A stretch of DNA of 64,000 nt from Ceratodon purpureus (lineage: Eukaryota > Streptophyta > Bryopsida > Pseudoditrichales > Ditrichaceae), in NCBI GenBank assembly GCA_014871385.1, contig CM026426.1, forward strand, positions 19,354,270-19,418,269, in the 5' to 3' direction. Under the pieces are notes generated by a model. That model was not told where the DNA came from. It did no database searches and saw nothing but the letters and a program-made list of their open reading frames with translations. The position numbers and the translations under genes are program-made. Shown in pieces: positions 55,992-64,000 of this stretch (positions within the stretch are counted from its first letter, which is position 1; each line of letters begins with the position of its first letter).

Positions 55992-58562
55992 TGTGAGTAG
56001 TCAAACTGCTCTCTATTCCCATTTTTGTCAAAATTCCATTAGTTTAGTCTAATTTTACAATTTTTATGTTAGAAATAACAAAAACTAGATTAGTTAGACC
56101 TTTAATTACTAAATATTTCATTTTTTTCTAATTTCCTTAAAATCCCTAATTTGTAGTGCTCTTATTTCCCTTTAGTGTTTTTTCCCCTTCCGTTTCTAAA
56201 TTCTAATTTACCTTTCTATTTTTTTAGTTTTCATTTTCCATTTTCCATTTTCTAATTCTTCGTTAGAACTTGGTTCCATTTTTATTTTATCTTCTTTCTC
56301 TTCCTTATTTTTATCATTATCTATCTTTCTATAATTTAGTTCTATTTTTTATTTTTTTATTTCCTATTTTCTATTTTTTAGTTGCCTGGAACAACTCAAG
56401 GCGGCTGCGTTAATGCAGCCGCCACAATTGACGGAGGGGCGCGCATCTCCAACTGAGCTACGCTAGTGGGCAGGAAAGTAAATTAGAAAAGATAAATTGT
56501 GAACCGACCGATGAGGATCCTAGCCGAAGCTAGAGAAGTCGTGCCGGTTAGAAGTAGGAAAATTAGTGGTAGTTTAGTCACTTCTGAGATTTTAGTAGGT
56601 TAGTAAGTGGAACTACTGGAGGTCGATGATTCTTTTTGCTTTTAAAATCCCAATTCCCTCTAAACTATGGTAATGGTATTCAAGTAGTTAGTTAGTTGAT
56701 ACATTTTTTTTGAATAGTGGAAAAAAGAAATAGTAGTTAGGAACTTAGAAAAAAATAAAATAGAACAAAAAGGAAAAAAAGAAAAAAAGAGATTAGGATG
56801 GAGATAAGCATGCCATGGGAGAGGACTTAATGTAAGTTGACTATGTACATGGGGTGAGAGGGCAGCGACTCATCACAGGGTGTTAAGTCAATGAAAGGAT
56901 AAGCTGCTGAGTCATGAGAGGAGGAGAGTCGAGAGAGTGATTGAGCCGAAAGGGCATGCTGAGAGGGAGGGAGAGGAGAGAGTGTGCTGGGTGACAGCAA
57001 GGAGGCAGTGTATGGGTGGTGATGGAGAAGTTAGGGTGTGAGCTGTGAGTTAGTGAAAAAACAGTAGAGTTAGTTGGTAAGAACTAGAAACAGGTTGCTG
57101 GCTAAAGGAGTTAGTGTGCAGCTAAACGGTTACATGTACTGTGAAGCGATACAAGCTGCATGGGCTGAAGTTAGTGAGAAGTCAAGAGTAGTATGTGTGC
57201 AAGGTAGGAGCGGTGTGTGCTTCTGTTGCTTGCATTGTGAGTGTAGTCGAAAGTGAGAGTGCCAATTAGTAGGATATACGTGACCAGGTGAAAGTTAGTT
57301 GAGTGTAGGGAGGGCAAGAGATAATGATAGTGTGTGACCATCGGAGCTGAAGTGAAGAAGGCTGCGGCGTTTTGTTGGTCGTTGTGGGCAGTAGAATAAC
57401 AGTGAAGGAGGTTGATCGAGGTCCGATGAAGGATACGAGGAGTTGAGCAGAAGGTGACGGCACTTGAGAAACCAGCTCCGAGATTCTCGGCGGTGGGGGC
57501 TGGTTCAAGATTCGGCGGTTGCAGGAGAGCTTGCAGTGGTGGTTAACTTGGAGGTCTCGGTGTGACTGAGGCATGGTGACGACGGCTTGAAGGTGTTGCT
57601 GTTGGAGGGCCGAGGCTTGTGCATCGAAAGAAAGGCTCCGAAAAATTCGGTCTGAGTCAAGGAGCTGGGTTGCGGTCGGATGAGGCTGCTTGATGGTTGG
57701 AGTTTTCAGTCGCTCTTCTGCTGGGTGGTTGCTGTTGGTAGCAGGCTTGGAGAATTCATGCCAGAAGGAGCCCTTTGATGAGCTATGAAGATCGGTGGGC
57801 TTGCTGGTTGCAGGCTGGTAAGGTTGGTGGTTTTATTTTTATTTTTTCCTTGGTGGTGATTGGAGCTGCACCGGCTGGTGAGAAGAAGACGACTGTTAGC
57901 AGTAAAGGAGGAGATTCGGCAAGGCTGCAGTCTGCTTGAGCAACAGGTGCTGGCTGTGTTAATTGGTGGTTGTCAATTGTTTATTTTATTTATGTAATTT
58001 TTAGTTCTTTGATTTGGGAATTCTGGATTCTTTTGGGAGTGCTGCTTGGTGTGTGCACCTTTATGTGTTAAATTATGCATCTTTGCACACAAAAAAAAAA
58101 TTTAAAAAATTATAAAATTATGTGTTTTGTTTGTGAATTCAATTGAGCCTTATCTTGTTGGAAATTATTGGATGTGAGCTGTAATTCTCTGATTTGGTTG
58201 TTTTGGTTGAATTTGAATGTTACTTTTTACATGTGATTGCACATTAAGATAAGGCATAAAAAATCGGTCACTTTAAGCGTTAAAAATTCTAAATTACAAC
58301 GTAAAGTGAATGAGTTAAGATAAAAAGTAATTAAGTAACTTAAACCACTTAGAGTTACTAATTACTTAGGGTTAGTAATTAATTAGAGTTACTAAGGTAT
58401 TTAGGGTTCATAATTACTTAAGGTTAGGGTAAATGTGATTTACCTTTTGCCCTAAAAATATTTAATGTGGTAACTTTTACATTTTTACCTTAAGTAACTA
58501 AATTTTTACTCTAGGATAGTAAGCCAGGCCAACCATTTAGGGTTGCGCTTTTTTGGTTTACA
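55992..58562 (+). repeat. 3' LTR of the gypsy element
   Basis: It is nearly identical to 41889-44460, with the same TGTGAGTAG start and GGTTTACA end. It carries the second copy of the hairpin (56400-56423) and A-box (56449-56460). It may extend left to 55714. Confidence 0.95.
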
Positions 58563-58815
58563 CTCGACATTCCCTTTCTCCTCTCGACGGGCTTTCGGTA
58601 CCCAATGCCTTGTGAATAAGGGCCTTTTCTCTGAGGCCATGGCCACTGCGCCTCCCTCCTTCTCCGCCCGCCCTTCTTCCCCTACATCCCCTCATGGTCT
58701 CCACTGGCTTTCATCACCGAATGCCTTGTGAATGGGAGCCTTCTTGACACGGCCATGGTCATTGCGCCTCCCTCCTTCTCTGCCCCCCCTGCTTCCTCCA
58801 CATTCCCCTCCACTT
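58563..58815 (-). repeat. 117-bp (39-codon) tandem array, right half
   Basis: Two to three units with AATGCCTTGTGAAT landmarks at about 58603 and 58720 continue the array of 41050-41888 beyond the gypsy element, in the same orientation. The units are more diverged toward the right and merge into the coding-like segment ending at 59208. Confidence 0.85.
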
Positions 58816-59840
58816 TGTGGCTTCATCAATCTTTGGATTCTCCACCTCGCATTTCGCGCACATTGCTGCGAATTGCATCAAAACCCCAATCTCGAACCAC
58901 GCGGCGCTTGCTGCTAGAAGATTTGCAACCTCCACCTCATGCATTGCGGTCCCTGCTAGTAATAGGATCATTGCGTGCACCACACACTTCAAACCTCGAC
59001 TGCTACAAGACTCGCTGTAGCCACCTCCCACTTCGTTGCACAGTGCTTGGTAACCCCTTCCACACACCCTGTGGCCAGGGTATGCGACAAGATTTGCAAT
59101 TCTCATGTTATGATTTTCCGCAATGGCTGCAGAAATCGATGCCTCCTCCAGCTCAAACATCGCGGCCATGGCTGTTGTGTGATGCCCATCCGCGACCTCC
59201 GCTCTCACAGACAGAGCTGCAGATAGATTTGCAACCTGAACCTCACACTTTGCGACCCTGAGTATAGCAAACTACGAATCGCGAACCTCACACCTTGCAA
59301 CATTCATCCAAACCCTTACCTCATTTTGTGTCTGCACCCGGATCCGTCTCGCCGCCCGCGCTCTCCATCTCCTCGTCCCCACGGTCTTCTCCGCGCCTGC
59401 CATTCTCCCAACAGTAGCCTCCTCTTCCGACGCCGCAAGTTGGAGTTGAGAAGTGGCCTCAATAGTATCCCTCTCACGACTACCTCTACCTCTCCCTCTC
59501 CTTGGACCACCTCCTCCTCTCCCTCAATCCGCAATCTCACCCTTTTCACACTCTGGGTCGGCTACGGGGCCCTTCATGCTCTCCTGTGATTGGTCCTCCT
59601 CCACACTCTTCTGGGAAGGACTTCCCGGGTCCCCTTACTCCACTCTTCTTGCAGCCATAGCCTCCCCACCTTTGCCTACTTCCATAATTTCGCGTCTCGC
59701 TCTCCGAGCCACTTTTCTCAATGTCTCAGTATCTGAATCCTTGCCCGCATCCACTAGTGGCGTCTTCTCCTCTACAACCTCTTGTTCAATCCTAATCGAC
59801 AATTTGCGCAAATATTTAAGACTATGACGAGTATTACTAC
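58759..59840 (-). pseudogene. Coding-like segment upstream of the 39-codon array
   Basis: One minus-strand frame can be read from LKYLRKLSIRIEQEVVEEKT (near 59830) through RKVARRARREIMEVGKGGEA, GPVADPECEKGEIAD, LQLAASEEEATVGRMAGAEK, MFELEEASISAAIAENHN and LAASAAWFEIGVLMQF to KIDEATKWRGMWRKQGGQRR. Only three stops interrupt it: TAA at 59637-59635, TGA at 59526-59524 and TAG at 59274-59272. Each is one C-to-T step from CAA, CGA or CAG. Composition is charged and helical, with no known domain. It continues the minus gene that starts at 60441 and leads into the 39-codon array. Confidence 0.5.
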
Positions 59841-60002
59841 TTCAGGTCCCATATTCTAAACAATCATTCGGGCTGATGCGGCATCATAATTCTAAAAAGT
59901 AAAAAAGAATAACCGCAACAAAGACATTACATTTAACTTAATAAAATAGACCCCACGAAAAGACATAATTTACATTTAGCATACTTGATTATGAAACTTA
60001 CC

Positions 60003-60441
60003 ACATCCGTGTTAGAATGGTCGCTCGACTGTGAATCCGTCCTTCTTGTCGAACAGTCCTTAAAATCGAAAGAAGGTGGTGGTGTCTCTAAAATCGGACT
60101 GGAATTGAACCCTAGTTCTTCCGTCATCTCTATATGTTTTTCCCTGCTACTTATTACCTCATGCCTTGATGCTCAATTACGTTGTCGTCTAAAACCTCCT
60201 CTTTTTCCTCTACTATAGACTCTAGAATGAGTTTACAAATGCTACAAAATTTAATTGCCAAAGGCAGCCCAGCTCCTCCAACCTTCAGAGGTGCACTCAA
60301 AAGGTTGCCTTTCGACTTTGCCTTTCTACATGATTCTCTCCTCTTCCTCGCTCTCCTATTCGTAAAATCTGTATCATATGGTTTTCTTCTAGGTTTAAGA
60401 GTGACATAAGTGGAGGGAGATGACCCTCCACTCTCCTTCAT
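60003..60441 (-). CDS. Exon 1 of an unknown minus-strand gene, basic nuclear-type protein
   Basis: ATG at 60441 lies 61 bases below a TATA box and opens MKESGGSSPSTYVTLKPRRK, PYDTDFTNRRARKRRESCRK (a clear nuclear-localisation type stretch), VGGAGLPLAIKFCSICKLIL and ESIVEEKEEVLDDNVIEHQG. The frame ends at 60154. A second frame (60127-60003, ELGFNSSPILETPPPSFDFK and RTDSQSSDHSNTDV) ends at a consensus donor GTAAGT, so a frame change or small intron lies between. No family is recognised. It may be the displaced 5' end of the ParB/methylase gene. The start upstream at 60471 would need a GTG codon and was not used. Confidence 0.5.
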
Positions 60442-60501
60442 GTGTCTAACTAACGAGAGAACTCTCCTCACAATATATCTCTCCTTCTAACTTCCCTTCA
60501 T

Positions 60502-60509
60502 CTTATATA
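60502..60509 (-). promoter_or_regulatory. TATA box of the minus-strand gene
   Basis: The minus strand reads TATATAAG, the same octamer as at 35236-35243. It is 61 bases before ATG 60441, with a 5' leader of about 30 bases expected. Confidence 0.55.
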
Positions 60510-60946
60510 TCCCAAACCTTCAACCCCTCTGACTCAGCCTTAACTACTTACCTTATGCTTAACCTACTTAAATTATTAAAAACTATGAATAAATGCATTT
60601 TGGATTAAAGCTAATGAGATCAATCTATATTGGTAGAAAAAAATCCAAGTCCACAAAATAATAAAAGATTAAGATTAAGCACTTGCATAGTTGTTTAAAA
60701 TATGGAAGCATCTGACAGTTCACTCTAATCTTACCAAACTTCACAACAGATAGAATCAGTTCCACGATTCAAATATTAAATGCGTAGTTCTAAAAACTCC
60801 TACCTAGTATATTTGGGCCAGCAAAAAGCTGCATTCTAATTAGTTAGCGCCGTCTCTATTTAATCATACATTCGTTACCTAACAAAATGAATTATTATCT
60901 AGTCGTCCAGACTGCCATTCCGACCTTGATAAAAGGATAACCATCG
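60510..60946. other. Intergenic, AT-rich
   Basis: No gene is seen. It separates the divergent minus-strand gene (60441) from the plus-strand Mutator-like gene (60947 or 61019) and probably holds both promoters. Confidence 0.4.
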
Positions 60947-63870
60947 ATGCATCATTCCTCTCACTTTGCTTTCGCAATACCGCATCGTCTGTCCACTCAC
61001 TACTTCCGTCTTTCCACTATGGCCCAGATCCCTGCGAACGTGGGTATGGTCTATCTGTATGCCCAAGGCATGGGAATCCCTCTTAGATTTTGCGTAGATG
61101 ACGATGGTCTAGCTATAGTGTCCTCTCTTCGCCTGAGTCTCAGATTCCATTTCCATGAGGATACCATCAATATAGAGGAGGAGATCTTTGATGACGTTAC
61201 CGCCGAGGTTACCCACACCCTCAGGCAACTTTCCATGAGAGATGAGAACAATATGTTGCAGTGGAGACTTTTCCCTGAATCCTATAGAGTCTATAGTCTC
61301 ACTGATTCTCTGATGGCTGCATCCACTGAGATCCTCACCCCCCGTCGCTCTTCTACTTGCACAAGTCAGACTCCCTTACCTCATGATGTCAAGGTCAAAG
61401 TCGAGCCTGGTACCGAGACTTTAGATGTAGATATACCTTCTCCTCCGTCCGTCGTATCTATCTCTTCAGATGATAAAGTGAGTCCCGTCAAGTTGGTGCC
61501 TAAGGTCCACGCTGATGCTCCTCCTTCCAACGTGTCTCCTCCATTGTCTCAGGCCATTGTTAGCATAGTTCCGCTCCTTAAACAGCTTGCAACGACGCGT
61601 GGGTCCAAAAACATTTTGAAGAAAATAGATTATTCTACTATTAGACACGAGAGAGTATAGTACTTGCCTGCAAAGTTTGATGGTCCGGTTCTTTTTGAGT
61701 TGCCCCCAGCTGCTGTAGGATCCTCTAAGGTTGCCGCCAAATCAATGCAGGGAATTAACAAACGATACGACAGAAACTTGTGGACCAAGACCATCACAAC
61801 AAACATCAAGGACGAATTCGGACTCTCTTTTCGAAGTTCAAGCTGCGTCGGATGGCTACGCTGTAGCAACAAGGACTGCGACTTCCTGAAGCGTGTTCCC
61901 AAGATCTTCAAGGTTAATGAGACCGAATTTGAAGGATGTACAATGCAAGCTTTTCCGTTGCTTCAGCCTCCTATATCCGACTCTTCACTGGTGTGCAAGG
62001 TATGTAAAGAACCTCCATCATGTGTGGCTACATGCGAGGCTAAGATTTATTACGTAGTTGGCAAAGCGAATCAGACCAGAGCTTGTATTCACATAGGAAC
62101 ACATGATCATCCAGTGAAAGTTGGAGACTACAGAGACTCTAAAGCAGAGATTAGTAGCTTAATAGAAGAGCAGGTAGAGATGAACAACAAAGCAACCAAG
62201 AGCGCCGTTGTCTTGGAGGCGAGCAAACTCCTCATCGGGAGCTACCTGTTACAGCCGGAAGATGCACCACCGAGGAAGCTGACGATGGAGGAGTTGGTTC
62301 CTGTTCTGGATCGATGCAAAGACATGGCGTCACCAAACATCGGCAACAAAGTCGCAACCTTCAAAATCATCAAAAGGTACGGAATCATGGAAGGTATCAC
62401 CAAGCTCCGTGGAAACAGTCTGTAGGCGTTTGTCCAAGACAATAAGTTTCGTGGTCAGGAAGCTATGCGTGACAAAGTCTTCGTCTTCAAGATGTCGGAG
62501 GTCGGGTCGGGAAGTGGTGTCGACTTGGTCAGTCGAATGCAACCTGGCGGAGATCTGGAGAACGCCTGGATCATGTTCGACCATGAGCGACGCGTGTAAG
62601 AGTGGTGGACGATGGCATGCCATGTGTACGACGCCACCTACTGCCGCGCGATGACAATCGCCAGTTGTGACATGCCGTCCGAGGACACGGAGGCCCAGCT
62701 TGTCTTCTGGAAAAACCTGAACCTCGTCATGGAGAACAATGGCGTTGCAGCGCCAAACTTCAAGGGGTTCATGGCAGATAACGCACAAGCCAATTGGAAT
62801 GCAGTGCGAATCCTATACGGCAATGGCAACAAAGAGGACCCAATGGAGGACCGCGAGAGTTCGTGCTTGTTCCACTGGACACAGAACATGGTCCAGTATA
62901 CGGAGAAGTACTTCCCCAAAGAATTATGGGAACAATACAAGAAGATGTGCAATCAGTACAGGGCCGCGACCAGCATGGTAGAGGCGGACACTCTTTATCA
63001 CGCGCTGCGAGCATGGTGGGCATCCAACATGGTTGTTAGCGAGAGCGGACTTATCAAACTGGATCAGTGGCTATCAATCTGGCACTACCGCTTCCGCCAG
63101 TGGGGGGGGTTCATGCCCACAGGTATGATTTCTGTACTATGTTTTGATGTTTTTGATACTGGTTTCCTATCCTTAACCTAGGAAACTGAAATTGTTGAAT
63201 CTAATTGCTCCTACTTTCTTAACTGCAAAAATTCATGGAGGAAGAACTCACAGAGATGCCGACTTGCAACCTCGCCAAAAAGGTTCATAACAAGTGGCTC
63301 CAAGCTTCAGGAAACCATGGTAACGACCTCTTCGTTGCCACAGTAGACGATTTCGTTCGAGCTTTTCTACAAACTGTTAACTATTATCAGTTCCTGAAAG
63401 GTGACGTCGGCGGAACAGGGCCAACGAAGAAGGAACTCAAGCTGAGGATGACGGAACGGTGGGCAAAGAAAAGGAAATCCTACATTGCTCGAAGATCCCA
63501 TGCTCGATATGCCAGGAGCGGAAGAGTTCTGCACCCGTCAACCTATCATGCCTGGAGCGGAAGTGTTTGGTTCACAAAGCGAAAAGCCGACGTTCCTATT
63601 GGAGCTGAGGAGGAGTCTCATCGCCCAAACAAGACAAACTTCTCTCGCCCGAAAGGCCCAAGAGGTGCCGTCAGGGCTCGCACCGTGCAGATGCCCATCA
63701 TTCTGGAAGACGACTCCGAACATGACACCGAGGTAGACAGTACACAATCTCCTGCCCAAGAAGTTGATTCCCCCTTACCTTCACCTGTGAACAAAGCCGG
63801 CATTCGCCATATCAATGCGGTTGAAGAAACGAAGGTCGATGTGAAAGAGTGGCACATCTTGAGACTTTAG
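60947..63870 (+). pseudogene. Mutator-like transposase gene with N-terminal zinc finger, three in-frame stops
   Basis: One plus-strand frame runs from about 60947 (better start ATG 61019, MAQIPANVGMVYLYAQGMGI) to 63181, with stops only at 61658 (TAG), 62423 (TAG) and 62597 (TAA). After a putative intron (about 63120-63230) it continues to TAG 63868. Domains: an N-terminal globular region; a zinc finger with CVGWLRCSNKDCDF, CKVCKEPPSCVATCEAKIYY and ACIHIGTHDHPVKVGDYRD; and a catalytic region. The first Asp is in HVYDATYCRAMTIASCDMPS and the second in GFMADNAQANWNAVRILYGN. SSCLFHWTQNMVQYTEKYFP is the C-H block. The order fits MULE transposases. The basic C-terminal exon (63235-63870) ends with ILEDDSEHDTEVDSTQ. 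Terminal repeats were not found. The stops are single C-to-T steps from CAG or CAA. Confidence 0.7.
63235..63870 (+). CDS. C-terminal exon of the Mutator-like gene
   Basis: The frame is open for 211 codons: MEEELTEMPTCNLAKKVHNK, VATVDDFVRAFLQTVNYYQF, LKLRMTERWAKKRKSYIARR and an Arg/Lys-rich then acidic tail ending VKEWHILRL. It follows the region after QWGGFM and a donor-like CAG/GTATGA at 63121. It probably corresponds to the part after the DDE core that contacts DNA ends. No SWIM finger was seen. Confidence 0.55.
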   Translation: MEEELTEMPTCNLAKKVHNKWLQASGNHGNDLFVATVDDFVRAFLQTVNYYQFLKGDVGGTGPTKKELKLRMTERWAKKRKSYIARRSHARYARSGRVLHPSTYHAWSGSVWFTKRKADVPIGAEEESHRPNKTNFSRPKGPRGAVRARTVQMPIILEDDSEHDTEVDSTQSPAQEVDSPLPSPVNKAGIRHINAVEETKVDVKEWHILRL

Positions 63871-64000
63871 AAATCTTGCGAAGTGTTGCTGGGCCCAAAG
63901 AATTGTAACGAAAAAGAAGTGCATTGAGAGAATTGTCAGAGGGCCCAATTGCACTGCTGCATCGACCAACACTGGGGTTTGGACTAACTATTGCAGGAAC
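63871..64000. other. 3' flank of the Mutator-like gene
   Basis: No coding signal is seen in the last 130 bases. GGGCCCAA occurs twice (63891 and 63942). Confidence 0.4.

Larger units (their letters stand above)
41889..58562 (+). mobile_element. Ty3/gypsy LTR retrotransposon, about 16.7 kb, young, broken, with two nested insertions
   Basis: Two LTRs of about 2.57 kb that differ at only about five places by eye flank gag, protease, reverse transcriptase/RNase H and integrase in Ty3/gypsy order. At ordinary plant substitution rates that implies insertion on the order of 10^5 years ago. The 11.5-kb interior is enlarged by a 0.7-kb DNA element in gag and a 3.5-kb LTR-type element between gag and protease. 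The coding part is broken in several places (roughly four to six). Matching 5-bp target duplications were not seen at 41884-41888 and 58563-58567. It splits the 117-bp array. Confidence 0.92.

Overview
This window looks like nuclear DNA from a streptophyte plant. It has spliced genes with GT..AG introns, plant-type CACTA, PIF/Harbinger and Mutator-like DNA transposons, a large Ty3/gypsy element, and an 86-nt exon matching the plant microtubule protein MAP70. The Mutator-like protein and the tyrosine-recombinase gene make a seed-free plant (moss, liverwort, lycophyte or fern) my guess, but the species cannot be fixed from sequence alone. Almost the whole window is transposable elements in several states of decay, with a few host-like genes between them.

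Layout. 1-6600: decayed CACTA element on the minus strand. 6600-10850: no confident gene, several short duplications. 10857-17344: MAP70-like exon followed by a four-exon gene for a Crypton/DUF3504-type tyrosine recombinase, with three in-frame stops. About 18000-22485: PIF/Harbinger element with an intact transposase (minus) and a damaged Myb/SANT-like partner ORF (plus), converging on a cluster of GGGGTCCCC palindromes. 22486-33600: second CACTA element, with a TnpD/tnp2 gene (minus) diverging from a TnpA-like gene with an AT-hook (plus). A 2.4-kb element with inverted GC-rich arrays sits in a tnp2 intron. 35236-35836: small unknown gene with a TATA box. About 36230-40950: multi-exon minus-strand gene joining a ParB-like domain to a DNA methylase (N-4/N-6 type) fold. 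41050-41888 and 58563-58815: the two halves of a 117-bp (39-codon) repeat array, separated by a young 16.7-kb Ty3/gypsy element that itself carries two nested insertions. 58759-60509: minus-strand 5' gene segment with a TATA box. It may be the original start of the ParB/methylase gene, pushed 17 kb away by the gypsy insertion. 60947-63870: Mutator-like transposase gene on the plus strand.

Two themes stand out. First, the ParB-methylase gene, its possible displaced promoter and exon 1, and the small convergent gene with an identical TATATAAG box could form one two-gene unit of unknown nature. This is the best candidate for an undescribed system. Second, many DNA-transposon and gene relics here keep one reading frame over hundreds of codons and are interrupted mostly by TAG, TAA or TGA codons one C-to-T step from CAG, CAA or CGA. 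That fits decay by deamination of methylated cytosine.

Limits. All calls come from reading translations and splice signals by eye. No search, alignment score or folding program was run. Superfamily names rest on remembered motifs, and element ends are given only where a repeat or target duplication could be seen.
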